Source: Denitromonas sp. (GTDB lineage: Bacteria > Pseudomonadota > Gammaproteobacteria > Burkholderiales > Rhodocyclaceae). Taken from it: a DNA stretch of 64,000 bases. Made by a program: the position numbers and the translations under genes. The stretch covers positions 3,500,001 to 3,564,000 of the forward strand of contig NZ_JAUCBR010000004.1 in assembly GCF_034676725.1 (NCBI RefSeq), written 5' to 3'. The notes below the pieces were generated by a model. The model was not told the origin of the DNA. It did no database searches and saw only the letters and a program-made list of their open reading frames with translations. Shown here piece by piece: positions 1 to 8,723 of this stretch. Numbering within the stretch: the first letter of the stretch is position 1; each line of letters opens with the position of its first letter.

Positions 1-226
1 CCAGGTGGATGGCGCGTGCCTGGGTGTCGTTGAGGATGCCGACTTCAAACACGAAGGGCAGCGGCGAGGCGAACCATAGCTGGAACAGCGACCACGCGAT
101 CCCCGTGGCGGCAATGATCGCGGCGGTCACGCCGCTCGGTTTGCGCCCGCCGGTGTCTGCCTCGGCAACGATCTGCTTCAGCTCTGCCTCGCTCAGGTCA
201 TGGTGTCGCACGTGTGCCTTGGCCAT
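1..226 (-). CDS. TRAP transporter permease, N-terminal fragment (cut by window edge)
   Basis: Read leftwards from an ATG at 224-226, which has an AGGAG ribosome site just upstream, the frame stays open to the window edge for about 75 residues. A hydrophilic leader is followed by a hydrophobic stretch beginning near residue 34 (VTAAIIAATGIAWSLFQLWF), then SPLPFVFEVGILNDTQARAI. An LPF...LNDTxARxIH pattern is, from family knowledge, typical of the start of fused 4TM/12TM TRAP transporter permeases, which with a periplasmic binding protein import organic acids using an ion gradient. The rest of the gene lies outside, so the substrate is unknown. It is divergent from the sulfite dehydrogenase gene across a 252 bp shared promoter region. 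Confidence 0.7.
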   Translation of the reverse strand, partial: MAKAHVRHHDLSEAELKQIVAEADTGGRKPSGVTAAIIAATGIAWSLFQLWFASPLPFVFEVGILNDTQARAIHL

Positions 227-478
227 GCGCCCGGTCTCCTGGTGTCGGCCAGCGCAGCTGCGTTCGCCCTCGAAGGCCGCCGCGCTGGCGATGTGCCGCG
301 GAGTGCAGGAATGCATCCCGCCATTTGCTTAGCGTCTGAAACTGTGACGGTATGCCCGCGCTGGAGGTTCCTCCGCGCGGCCAGCTTAACGCCAGCTGAT
401 TAAGTCATTGCTGATATTCTCTGGTGCGTGACCTATCCTGAAGGAGCAGTTCCGCCAACAGGAGATGGAGACACCGCG

Positions 479-1804
479 ATGACAAAAAAAGACATCGTAG
501 CGCGCGGCATCCACGCGCTTTACGCGCAGGATCCGCAGCGGGCCGACTGGCTGCTCTGGGGCCGCAGGGTTGACCCGGTCAGCCGGCGCGGCTTTCTGAA
601 GAAATCTGGGTTGCTGGCCATGACCGCCGCGGTGGGCGCCCACATTCCGTTCTGGGAGAACATGCCCGGCGGGCTGATTCCGGCGGCGCTGGCCGCCTCG
701 CCCGAGCCCTTCGTGATCCCCGGGCGGGAGGGGCTGCGGGTGCTCAACGACCGGCCCATCAACGCCGAGACACCAGCGCACCTGCTCGATGACAAGATCA
801 CCCCGGCCAGCCGCATGTTCGTGCGCAACAACGGCATCCCGCCGGTGGAAGCCACGGTCGATCCGGCCACCTGGACGCTGGAGGTGGCCGGCGAGTCGTG
901 CCAGAATCCGATGCAATTCACCATCGCCGAGCTCAAGGCGCGCTTTGCGCACCATACCTACCAGTTGCAGATCGAGTGCGGCGGCAACGGCCGTGCCGAG
1001 TTCAACCCGCCAGCGACCGGCAACCAGTGGTCGACCGGTGCCGTGGCCTGTCCGACCTTCACCGGCGTGCGCCTGCGCGATGTGCTCGAAGCCTGTGGCA
1101 TCAAGGAAGACGCGGTGTATGTCGGCTACTACGGAGCCGATACCCACCTGAGCGGCGACCCCACCAAGGTGGTGATCTCGCGCGGCGTGCCGATGGCCAA
1201 GGCGCTGCGCGACGAAACGCTGATCGCCTGGGCGATGAACGGCGAAGACATCCCCGCGCTCAACGGCCACCCGCTGCGCCTGGTGGCCGGCGGCTGGCCG
1301 GGGTCGGTGTCGGGCAAGTGGCTGAAGAAGATCGTCATCCGCAACAAGGAGCACGACGGCGCGAAGATGACCGGGCACTCCTACCGCGTGCCCTGCGCAC
1401 CGGTCGCGCCGGGCACCGAGGTGCCCAAGGAAGACATGTGCGTGATCGAGTCGATGCCGGTCAAGTCGCTGATCACCTTTCCGCAGTCGGGGATCACGCA
1501 CCCGCAGGCCGACGCATTCTCCGTGCGTGGGCACGCCTGGGCGGGCGACCTGACGGTCGAGGCGGTGTTCGTGTCGATCGATTTCGGGGCCACCTGGCAG
1601 CAGGCCGCGCTGACGCGGCCGGCCAACCCGATCGCGTGGCAGCACTGGTACGCCGAGCTGCGTTTCCCCATGAAAGGCTATTTCGAGGTCTGGGCGCGCG
1701 CCGTGGACAGCCAGGGGCGGTCGCAGCCCATGGTGTTGCCGGCGTGGAATCCGCGCGGCTATCTCAACAACGCATGTCATCGCATCGCGGTGAAGGCGGT
1801 ATGA
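479..1804 (+). CDS. SorA-like periplasmic molybdopterin sulfite dehydrogenase/oxidase
   Basis: Molybdopterin oxidoreductase of the sulfite oxidase family, 441 residues from the ATG at 479, which has GGAG eight bases upstream; a longer upstream start lacks a better site. The N-terminal region carries a twin-arginine motif (SRRGFLKK) followed by a hydrophobic stretch, so export of the folded, cofactor-loaded protein by Tat is expected. The cofactor region contains IECGGNGRAEF, whose Cys matches the Mo-ligating Cys of the family (usually ECAGNGR). The C-terminal third fits the Mo-cofactor dimerisation domain. A small c-type cytochrome gene follows after three bases, as in SorAB-type enzymes that oxidise sulfite to sulfate and pass electrons to cytochrome c. 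A SoxC-like sulfane dehydrogenase is the main alternative, but no other sox genes are visible. Confidence 0.78.
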   Translation: MTKKDIVARGIHALYAQDPQRADWLLWGRRVDPVSRRGFLKKSGLLAMTAAVGAHIPFWENMPGGLIPAALAASPEPFVIPGREGLRVLNDRPINAETPAHLLDDKITPASRMFVRNNGIPPVEATVDPATWTLEVAGESCQNPMQFTIAELKARFAHHTYQLQIECGGNGRAEFNPPATGNQWSTGAVACPTFTGVRLRDVLEACGIKEDAVYVGYYGADTHLSGDPTKVVISRGVPMAKALRDETLIAWAMNGEDIPALNGHPLRLVAGGWPGSVSGKWLKKIVIRNKEHDGAKMTGHSYRVPCAPVAPGTEVPKEDMCVIESMPVKSLITFPQSGITHPQADAFSVRGHAWAGDLTVEAVFVSIDFGATWQQAALTRPANPIAWQHWYAELRFPMKGYFEVWARAVDSQGRSQPMVLPAWNPRGYLNNACHRIAVKAV

Positions 1805-1807
1805 GCC

Positions 1808-2152
1808 ATGAATGCGATGCTAAGACGCTTGGCGTTCATCGCGCTGGGGTGCGCCAGTCTCACCGCCGGTGCCAGGGAAGTTGATCCGGAATCGGGTTTC
1901 GTCATCGATGAGCACTGGGAGGTCGTTAAGGCCACCTGCACGGCCTGCCATTCATCCCGCTTGGTGATCGGGCAACGCGGCTCGCGCGACACCTGGAAGG
2001 GCATCATCCGGTGGATGCAGGCTACCCAGGGTCTCTGGCAGTTCCAGCCCGAGATGGAAGACCAGATCCTGACCTATCTGGCCACCAACTATCCGCCCGG
2101 CCAGGCCTACCGGCGCAAGCCACTGTCGCTGCTGCTCATGCCGCCGGACTAG
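1808..2152 (+). CDS. Small monohaem c-type cytochrome, probable SorB-like partner
   Basis: A 114-residue protein starting three bases after the sulfite dehydrogenase stop. Residues 1-22 form a Sec signal peptide (basic MLRR, hydrophobic core, cleavage near TAGA). One haem-binding CTACH motif lies near residue 47, and a Met in RWMQATQG could be the distal haem ligand. Size, position and single haem fit the electron-accepting subunit of a SorAB-type sulfite dehydrogenase. The pair is probably one transcript. The role is inferred from the neighbour; the cytochrome itself is clear. Confidence 0.75.
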   Translation: MNAMLRRLAFIALGCASLTAGAREVDPESGFVIDEHWEVVKATCTACHSSRLVIGQRGSRDTWKGIIRWMQATQGLWQFQPEMEDQILTYLATNYPPGQAYRRKPLSLLLMPPD

Positions 2153-2173
2153 CGCTGTGCCGCCGCGCCTGAA

Positions 2174-3520
2174 TCACGACGCCGCGCCGGCAAGCGCCTT
2201 TTTCGCGTCGCGCTCGATCAGTTCGCAGTGCCGCCTGGCGATCATCCGGAGGAAGGTCATGTTCATGTGCCGCATGCGCTCGAGCAGGTGCTCGACCTGG
2301 GCGGTGTCACCGTGAGCCGATTGCCCGACGAGTTCCTCGCGGACTACCGCCCATTGCGCGAACAGGCTTGAGACGGTGGCGCGGTCGTCGTTGTCCTCGG
2401 AGAAGGCCGAGCAGACGGTGGCCGGGTCGGAGAAGCGCAGCTGCTCGGATTCGCGCTCGATGTTCCTGAGCGCCCCGAGCAGGACGGACATGGTGCGCTC
2501 CCTGCCCAGGCGCGTTTCAATGGCCGCCATGTGGCCGCCGAAGCGCTGGATGACTTCGGTCTGGAAGCGCGTGGCCATGCGCAACAGATTGAAGGCCGGG
2601 CCGCCGACGATGGCCGGGGTGTGCTCGGGGATGAAGGCGATCACGATGCGCAGGATGCGGGTGTCGGCGCGCTCGAGCTTGGTGATCATCGCGCGGAAAT
2701 TGCGGTCGTCCTCGACGCCGCGGAAGGTGGACGAGGTCGGATAGGCCACACGGCCACTCGCGGCCCGGATGAATTCGCCGTCGAGCTCGCCTTTCCAGCA
2801 CACGTCTTCATCGATCGCATCGAGGATCTCCCCCCAGTTCGACGGTGGCTCGGCAAAGCCGAAGATCGACAGCGTTGGCGGCGTGATCGACTTGATGCGG
2901 CAAGTGCGCGGAATGGCGTGCGACTGGCTGCACAGGCCGACGGCGCCCTCCCGCGGGGCCTCGAGCGCAATCCGGAAGGTCGGATAGAGCGGCTCCGCGG
3001 CGACGGCCATGAACGCTGCACAGAGTTTTTCCGCCCGTGCATGGAGTTCGCGATCCTTGATGCGTGGATGCAGTGGCGGCTCCCGGCGCGTGATGTCCGC
3101 CGTCTTGTAGAGCCGCGACAGGAAGCTTTCGAGCGTTTTCAGGTTGGCCGGGTCGACCCGCACGCCCTGCAGGTGCTCCAGGGGGGCCGGCCGTTGTTCA
3201 CCGGCATAGAGATAGATGATGGTTCGCTCCGGCGTGGCGTCGTCGATGGGGGTGAACAGCCCGACTTCGTAGAGGGGCCAGTCCCACTGTTTTGCCGGGG
3301 AGGTAAACAGCAGGAGCAGGACGTCGGCCTGGCGCAGCTCGGTGCGGATGGTGGCGAGCCAGTCATGGGAGTACCCGGAGCCGGAGACGTAACATCGCAG
3401 GTTGGTGCAGCCCGATTCGAGGATGTCGCGGGCGGCGAAGGCCAGTTCCTTGTCCTCCTCCTTGTGGCTGATGAAAATCCTGACCCAGTTGTCCGGCCTG
3501 TTGCTTCCGCTGTTGTTCAT
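2174..3520 (-). CDS. Solitary TIR-domain protein with uncharacterised C-terminal region
   Basis: A 448-residue soluble protein. Residues 12-165 look like a TIR domain: the first strand and loop RIFISHKEEDKE, a central strand VLLLLFTS, and QWDWPLYEVGLF, where Glu85 sits six residues after Trp79, as the catalytic Glu of NAD-cleaving TIR domains often does. The remaining 280 residues have no family I recognise; they include a short hydrophobic stretch (LRIVIAFIPEH) but no clear membrane helix. No ThsA-like, Argonaute or STING-like partner is adjacent, so this is not a recognisable Thoeris or CBASS locus. It points toward the sulfite dehydrogenase and is followed upstream by a 489 bp gap. A signalling or NADase-type defence effector is possible but unproven. 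Confidence 0.6.
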   Translation of the reverse strand: MNNSGSNRPDNWVRIFISHKEEDKELAFAARDILESGCTNLRCYVSGSGYSHDWLATIRTELRQADVLLLLFTSPAKQWDWPLYEVGLFTPIDDATPERTIIYLYAGEQRPAPLEHLQGVRVDPANLKTLESFLSRLYKTADITRREPPLHPRIKDRELHARAEKLCAAFMAVAAEPLYPTFRIALEAPREGAVGLCSQSHAIPRTCRIKSITPPTLSIFGFAEPPSNWGEILDAIDEDVCWKGELDGEFIRAASGRVAYPTSSTFRGVEDDRNFRAMITKLERADTRILRIVIAFIPEHTPAIVGGPAFNLLRMATRFQTEVIQRFGGHMAAIETRLGRERTMSVLLGALRNIERESEQLRFSDPATVCSAFSEDNDDRATVSSLFAQWAVVREELVGQSAHGDTAQVEHLLERMRHMNMTFLRMIARRHCELIERDAKKALAGAAS

Positions 3521-4009
3521 GGTGGCTTGCCTCCCGGTCGAGCGAACGGTGTGTCGCGGCGACGACGGTGCTGGAGGGCCGAGGAACGGGCGTCAGGCGC
3601 CTGAGCCTGCTTGGCCGCCCCGGCACGGGATGCGCCAGCACGAGTGCCATCGTCATCCGGTTAGCCGTGATGAATCCAGTATAGACACGCCGCCGCCGCG
3701 TCAAGCCGGTGATCGCGCAGCCTGGCCGAGCCGCCGGCATGGCGGTTGGCGGAACGGCAACTTGCCGACGAACGGCGGTGATAGCCGAAGGCATAACGGC
3801 GGCCATCGGGCGGTCGATGCTGCACAGCCGCATGGGTTGTGCCTTGGCCGCGTTCGGGGGGGCCACCACGGCATCAGACTTTCGTCTAGCGCAGAAGTTG
3901 ATTGCGATCAAAGTGGTGTTGCAACGCCGTGCCGGGTCGCCAGGAAATGCTTAAGGAATGCGCTGTGGTGTCGCCATAGCCCTCGGAACCCCTTTCCCTG
4001 GAGCATGCC
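3521..4009. other. 489 bp intergenic region between TIR gene and chemoreceptor
   Basis: Divergent region holding the promoters of the TIR-domain gene and the chemoreceptor. The short open frames here have no good ribosome sites and no recognisable products. The one feature I can support is the FNR-type box at 3898-3911. No tRNA, small RNA or clear terminator was recognised. Confidence 0.5.
3898..3911 (+). promoter_or_regulatory. Perfect FNR/ANR/DNR-type box
   Basis: TTGATTGCGATCAA matches the FNR-family consensus TTGAT-N4-ATCAA at all ten defined positions. It is centred 105 bases before the ATG of the NIT-domain chemoreceptor. If it acted as a class II site the start of transcription would fall near 3946; the predicted -10 region there is GC-rich and unconvincing, so the promoter geometry is open. 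A Crp/Fnr regulator with a matching recognition helix (E-A-L-S-R) is encoded at 32718-33452. Confidence 0.65.
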
Positions 4010-6031
4010 ATGCGAATCCTCTTTGCCCCGGCCATCGGCGTACTCAACCGCCTGCGCTACACCACCAAGTTTTTCCTGGTCGGCGCGGTCACTGCGCTGG
4101 TCGCGTTCTTTTTGCTTTTTGCCTTGTACGCGCAGATCGACGCGCAGGCGGACATGGCCGAGCGCGAGGTGCGTGGACTGGCGGTGTTCGAGGAGACGCT
4201 CAAGGCGCTCGCCCTGATGCAGCGCCACCGTGGCGCCTCGGCAGCGGTGCTCGGCGGCGATGCGAGCATCGCACCGATCCGTGAGCGGCTCGCTGGCGAG
4301 CTTGACCAGGCGATGAACGCGGTGGATGCGGCCATTGCCGGGCCGGGGGACGGATTTGAGCTGACCGGCGCCTGGTCGGCGGTCAAGTCGTACTGGCCGG
4401 TGCTGCGCGGCGGCGCGCCGGGCGAGATCGGCGCCAACGTGGCCCAGCACACCCGGATGATCGAGGCCACGATGCGCATGCTCGGCGACATTGGCGCCGC
4501 GGCAGGGCTGGCCATGGATCCGGCCGTCGATACCTCGAACATGCTCGCCGCGCTGCTCGGCCCGCTGCCCGAGGTGACCGAACGGCTGGGCCGCATGCGT
4601 GCGCTGGGGGCGAGCGTGCTGGCCAAGGGGGCCTTGAGCGCCGACGACGAAAAACGCCTGTATGACCTGCTCGGGCAGATCAAGTTGGTATCGGCAGCGC
4701 TGCATGACAAGCTGCGTCGCGCCGGTGCCGCCAATAGCGGGCTGACGCAGCGCTTTGCCCAGGCTTCCAGCGACATCGCCGACCGCATGACGGAGGTGAA
4801 CAACGCCGTGCAGGCCCAGTTGATCGAGCAGGCCTTCTCGATGACGCCGGGCGATTTCTTTGCCCTCGCCACCACCGCGATCGACCGGGTCTACCAGGTC
4901 AATGCGCAGGCGATCCTGCCCGCCACGCGCGACGCCCTGCGCGATCGTGCCGAGGCGCTCCAGCGTGTGCTGATGATCCAGATGGTGATTGCCGTGGCGG
5001 CAATCGTGTTCGTCGGCTATGTGCTCAGCGCCATGTACCTGGCCATCGTCGGTTCGGTACGCGAGCTGAACATCGGCGCCGAGCAACTGGCCCGTGGCGA
5101 CTACACGGCGCGGGTGGCCTTCTCGGCCCGCGACGAGTTGTCCGAGGTGGCGCGACAGTTCAACGGCATGGCCGAGCAGCTGGCGGGGATCATCCGCCAG
5201 GTGAAGCAGACCTCGACCTCGCTGAGCGATGCGGCGAGCGAAATGGCGGCCAATGCAAGCCAGGTGGCCGACGGCTCGGAGCGCCAGTCGGAGGCGGCGG
5301 CGAGCATGGCGGCGGCGGTGGAGGAGATGACCGTCAGCATCGACGAGATTAACCGCCATGCCCAGGCGGCCTCAACGCAGAGCGCCGACTCCGGCCGCCT
5401 GTCGCGCGAGGGTGGCGAGGTGGTGCGCCAGTCGGTCAAGGAGATGGAGCGGATCGCCGCCTCGGTGCATCAGGTGGCCGAGGTGATCCGCGCGCTGGGC
5501 GCGCAGTCGGGCCAGATCTCGACCATCGTCAATGAAATCCGCGAGATCGCCGACCAGACCAATCTGCTGGCACTCAACGCCGCCATCGAGGCGGCGCGTG
5601 CGGGCGAGCAGGGCCGCGGCTTTGCGGTGGTGGCCGACGAAGTGCGCAAGCTCGCCGAGCGCACGGCCAAGGCGACCGGGGAGATCACCGGCATGGTCGG
5701 TGCCATCCAGGAAGGCACGCACCGGGCTGTCGGCACCATGGAGGACGGCGTTGGCCGCGTGCAGGAAGGCGTGGCGCTGACCAACAAGGCGGGGGCGTCG
5801 ATGGCGCAGATCGACGCCGGCGCGGCGCGCGTGGTGGTGTCGGTCGAGGACATCTCTGCCGCCTTGCGTGAGCAAAGCGCCGCCAGCAACGACATTGCCC
5901 GCAACGTGGAGGCCATTGCCCAGATGAGCGAGCAGAACAGCGCGGCGGTTCGCGGGGCGGCGCGCACGGCCGAGCAGCTCGACGGCATGGCGCGCCGCAT
6001 GAGCGAGCAGGTGGCGTGCTTCACGGTCTGA
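4010..6031 (+). CDS. Methyl-accepting chemotaxis protein with NIT (nitrate/nitrite-type) sensor domain
   Basis: A 673-residue transmembrane chemoreceptor. Helix 1 spans residues 20-42, followed by a periplasmic all-helical region to about 310 containing LMQRHRGASAAVLGGD, which resembles the QRERG-type signature of NIT sensing domains (known to sense nitrate and nitrite in some proteins). Helix 2 is at about 320-345, then HAMP and the cytoplasmic signalling hairpin with its highly conserved tip (NLLALNAAIEAARAGEQGRG) near residue 515. It would control CheA through CheW. The sensor region resembles the separate protein at 8724-9614 across its length. The upstream FNR box suggests low-oxygen induction. 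The ligand is inferred, not shown. Confidence 0.85.
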   Translation: MRILFAPAIGVLNRLRYTTKFFLVGAVTALVAFFLLFALYAQIDAQADMAEREVRGLAVFEETLKALALMQRHRGASAAVLGGDASIAPIRERLAGELDQAMNAVDAAIAGPGDGFELTGAWSAVKSYWPVLRGGAPGEIGANVAQHTRMIEATMRMLGDIGAAAGLAMDPAVDTSNMLAALLGPLPEVTERLGRMRALGASVLAKGALSADDEKRLYDLLGQIKLVSAALHDKLRRAGAANSGLTQRFAQASSDIADRMTEVNNAVQAQLIEQAFSMTPGDFFALATTAIDRVYQVNAQAILPATRDALRDRAEALQRVLMIQMVIAVAAIVFVGYVLSAMYLAIVGSVRELNIGAEQLARGDYTARVAFSARDELSEVARQFNGMAEQLAGIIRQVKQTSTSLSDAASEMAANASQVADGSERQSEAAASMAAAVEEMTVSIDEINRHAQAASTQSADSGRLSREGGEVVRQSVKEMERIAASVHQVAEVIRALGAQSGQISTIVNEIREIADQTNLLALNAAIEAARAGEQGRGFAVVADEVRKLAERTAKATGEITGMVGAIQEGTHRAVGTMEDGVGRVQEGVALTNKAGASMAQIDAGAARVVVSVEDISAALREQSAASNDIARNVEAIAQMSEQNSAAVRGAARTAEQLDGMARRMSEQVACFTV

Positions 6032-6115
6032 GCGGTACCCGCGCTCTCACCAACGGGGGCGCGACCGGCACCGCGATTCGCCAGGGCGCGCTGAGGCCGC
6101 CGCGCCACCGCACTG

Positions 6116-6458
6116 TCAGGTGCCGCCGACCCGTTTTGCGTAGCTCGCCCGGTCCATATCGACGACCTCCACGGTGAGCGAGGCATCGGGCAGAGCCAGG
6201 GTGTCGAGCTGCGCCATGACACAGGCGGAGAGCGCCTGCTTCTGCGCGGCGGTGCGGCCCGCGAGAATCTTCAGCACCACGTGCACAAAGCCGGATTTGT
6301 GCGGGCCGGTCTGGTAGTGGGGGTAGGCGATCGCCCTCGTCTTGATATCGCTGCCGTCGGACGCGAACAACCCCGACTGCAGGGCGCCGGAAAAAACCCC
6401 GCGCTACCAGACGCTCGCCATCGATACCTGCTGAATGCTCGACGATGCAGTGGGGCAT
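6116..6458 (-). pseudogene. 5-carboxymethyl-2-hydroxymuconate isomerase-like gene, frameshifted
   Basis: Two overlapping frames together make one CHMI-like protein of the tautomerase superfamily, which isomerises a muconate intermediate of homoprotocatechuate degradation. The N-terminus (MPHCIVEHSAGI, catalytic Pro after Met1) starts at 6458 with a GGAG-like site upstream. The body (ALQSGLFASDGSDIKTRAIA through to KRVGGT) is in the next frame. The switch falls at a G4T6 run near 6396-6405; removing one base there would give a continuous LVARVFSGALQSGLF that fits the family. So there is one extra base. A real null allele, an assembly error and programmed slippage at the run are all possible. 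No other homoprotocatechuate genes are nearby; such stand-alone homologues are common. Confidence 0.7.
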
Positions 6459-6572
6459 GCCTCACCTCCGCAAATGGAAGAATCGTACGCTTGCGCCGCC
6501 GCGTCGGTGCGCCAACGATCGTCGAGATTGTAGGCGTGCCTGCACGCATGGCAAACGGTCGGCGGCGTTGCC

Positions 6573-7313
6573 CTAGCCGATCCCAAGCCGCGCGATCAGC
6601 GCCTGCATCCGCTGCCAGTGTGACCCTTCCCAGAACACGCGCCGGCAGTGGCCGCAGGTGCTGAAGGCCGCTTGTCGTTGCGCCACGCCGGGCGGGACGC
6701 GCCCGATCGCCTCGGCGCGGGCGAGGGGCTGCAGCGCGGTGTTGCAGTCGAGGCACAAGGTGAGGGGGCGGGCGCTGCGGGCGAGGTCGAGGCGGGCAAA
6801 GACTTCTTCGATCTGCTCTGACGGCTTCAGGGCGTGGATGTAGCAGCCATGGGTGATGCTGCGGCGTTTGAGCAGATCGCGGTCGCGGGTCAGGACAATG
6901 CGGTGTTGCTGCGCGGCCAGCGCTTCGATCTGGCCGTCTTCGTAGGTGTTGTCATACAAGGTGTCGAAACCGGTCATGCGCAGCAGGCGGGCGAGTCCGC
7001 CCATGTGGGCGTCGGCGATGAAGCGGGTGTGCCGAAGCGGCGCGGTACGCACGCGCAACAGCGGTGAGATGTCGAAGGCCTCGAACACCGGGTACACGGC
7101 AACCTCGTCGCCATCGGCCAGCTGGCGGTCGAAATCGACCGACTCGCCATTGACCAGCACGAGTTCGACCTCGGTGTGCGGCACGCCGAGCGCTTCGATG
7201 ACATGTTTGACGGAGGCCGTGTCCGGGTGCTGCGTGGTGAACGCGCCGTGGCGCCGGTCCGGCGCGAGAAAATCGTTCAGTTCGGCGTAGAAGCGAAAGC
7301 GCGTGGTGCTCAT
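6573..7313 (-). CDS. Mut7-C RNase domain protein with N-terminal ubiquitin-like domain
   Basis: A 246-residue protein from the ATG at 7313; upstream extension in frame is low-complexity and unlikely. Residues 1-85 form the small ubiquitin/ThiS-like domain found before Mut7-C (ends ADGDEVAVYPVFEAFD). From about 95 the Mut7-C region begins with RFIADAHMGGLARLLRMTGF, continues with an acidic cluster (NTYEDGQI) and LTRDRDLL, typical of this PIN-fold RNase family, and ends with a zinc ribbon (CLDCN ... CGHC). A role in RNA turnover is assumed from the family only. The start faces the chemoreceptor at 7520, leaving a 206 bp divergent gap. Confidence 0.82.
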   Translation of the reverse strand: MSTTRFRFYAELNDFLAPDRRHGAFTTQHPDTASVKHVIEALGVPHTEVELVLVNGESVDFDRQLADGDEVAVYPVFEAFDISPLLRVRTAPLRHTRFIADAHMGGLARLLRMTGFDTLYDNTYEDGQIEALAAQQHRIVLTRDRDLLKRRSITHGCYIHALKPSEQIEEVFARLDLARSARPLTLCLDCNTALQPLARAEAIGRVPPGVAQRQAAFSTCGHCRRVFWEGSHWQRMQALIARLGIG

Positions 7314-7519
7314 GCCGGTTGGAGTTCGCCACGGCGGGCGGGGTTCGCGGCGGCGTGGCCGGTGGCGCACCGTCGTGGTGCGCGCGGCAGTGCGTGTTCG
7401 GCACGCTGGTGCCGTGTACCTTGGCCCGGGGGGCGGGACAACCCCGGGATGCCTGCGTTTCGGGGGTGGCACGGGGTTTGCGTGTTGCGGCGCAACAGCC
7501 CCCAGCCCACCGAACTGCC

Positions 7520-8713
7520 ATGACTGACACTGCCCACGCCGCACCTGCCCGCCGCCGGACACCAGGAATCTATCTGACGCAATTTGGCGTCTGGGGACTG
7601 AGCATGGTCGCCGGAGGCGTCCTCGGCGCGGGGCTATCCGGCGCTGGTGCGCCGGCGCTTGCATGGTGGGGGGCGGCATTGCTGGCAGGGTCGGTGTGGA
7701 TGGCATGGCGACAGGCGGCGGCGCTGGCGGCCGGGCTGCAACAGATCGATGCATTCGCCCAGCGCCTGGCGGCCGGCGCGCTGGTGGCTCGGGTCGATGC
7801 TGCCGCCTGTGGCCCGCTGGCGCCGCTGGCCGAGCGCCTGAACGCCATGGCGCGCTCGCTGGCTGGGGTGTTTCTCGGTTTTGCCCGCATGTCGCAGGAA
7901 ATCGCCAGCGTGGCCGATGAGAGCAAGCACAACGCCCGGGGCGGCGATGACGGCGTGCGGCGCCAGCGCGACATCACGCAGTCGTCGTCGGCGACGCTGG
8001 AGGAATTGTCGGTCAGCCTCGGGATGACGCGTGACAGCGCGCAGAGTACGGCCGAGGTGGCCGAGGCCTCGAGTCGGATCGCGCAGGCCGGCGAGGTGCA
8101 GGTCACCGGGCTGGCGGGCAGCCTGGCGGCGCTGGCCGAGACGGTGGACGACACGAGCGCCGCGGCGACACTGCTCGGTGAGCGCTCGCGCGAGATCGAT
8201 GCCATCGTCGGCCTGATTTCGGAGATCGCTTCGCAGACCAATCTGCTGGCACTGAACGCCGCCATCGAGGCCGCGCGCGCCGGCGAGCAAGGGCGCGGCT
8301 TTGCGGTCGTGGCCGACGAGGTGCGTGTGCTGGCGCAGCGCACCGGCGATGCGACGCGCGAGATCGGCGAGCGGATCGAGCGGGTGCGCAGCGAGGTCAC
8401 GGAGATGGTCGGGGCCATGCAACACACCCGGGACGATGTCGGACACGCCGTGGAGGATGCCGGGCAGGCGGTCGAGGCCTTGCGCCGGGTGGCGGGCAAC
8501 GCCCAGCGCACGCAGTCGCTGATTCAGGACATCGCCGCGGCCAGCCGCGAGCAGAGCGAGGCCAGCCAGGCGATTGCCCGGGATATCGAACAGGTGGCCC
8601 AGCTGGCCGATGCCAATGAACAACTGGTGCGCGAAAACAGCGAGTTGTCGAGCTATCTGAGCGAACTGGCCGTCCAGCTGACGGGCGCGCTCGACCACTA
8701 CCGTTACGAATGA
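7520..8713 (+). CDS. Methyl-accepting chemotaxis protein lacking a periplasmic sensor domain
   Basis: From the ATG at 7520 (weak ribosome site) the product is 397 residues. Two hydrophobic segments (about 20-70) are separated by only a few residues, so there is essentially no periplasmic domain. A HAMP-like linker and a full signalling hairpin follow, with the conserved tip (NLLALNAAIEAARAGEQGRG) near residue 240. With no obvious sensor of its own, it may depend on a partner. Ten bases downstream lies a gene for a stand-alone NIT-type sensor, then a PAS-GGDEF-EAL protein, all on the same strand, so the three probably form an operon. An internal membrane signal is the alternative input. Confidence 0.82.
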   Translation: MTDTAHAAPARRRTPGIYLTQFGVWGLSMVAGGVLGAGLSGAGAPALAWWGAALLAGSVWMAWRQAAALAAGLQQIDAFAQRLAAGALVARVDAAACGPLAPLAERLNAMARSLAGVFLGFARMSQEIASVADESKHNARGGDDGVRRQRDITQSSSATLEELSVSLGMTRDSAQSTAEVAEASSRIAQAGEVQVTGLAGSLAALAETVDDTSAAATLLGERSREIDAIVGLISEIASQTNLLALNAAIEAARAGEQGRGFAVVADEVRVLAQRTGDATREIGERIERVRSEVTEMVGAMQHTRDDVGHAVEDAGQAVEALRRVAGNAQRTQSLIQDIAAASREQSEASQAIARDIEQVAQLADANEQLVRENSELSSYLSELAVQLTGALDHYRYE

Positions 8714-8723
8714 GGCGTCGGCC

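Noticed and set aside
9..332. A 107-codon plus-strand frame at the window start
   Set aside because: It lies opposite the TRAP permease N-terminus, which has a proper start, ribosome site and family pattern.
3709..3954. A short plus-strand frame in the gap before the NIT chemoreceptor
   Set aside because: GTG-type start without a ribosome site, no recognisable features, and it runs over the FNR box.
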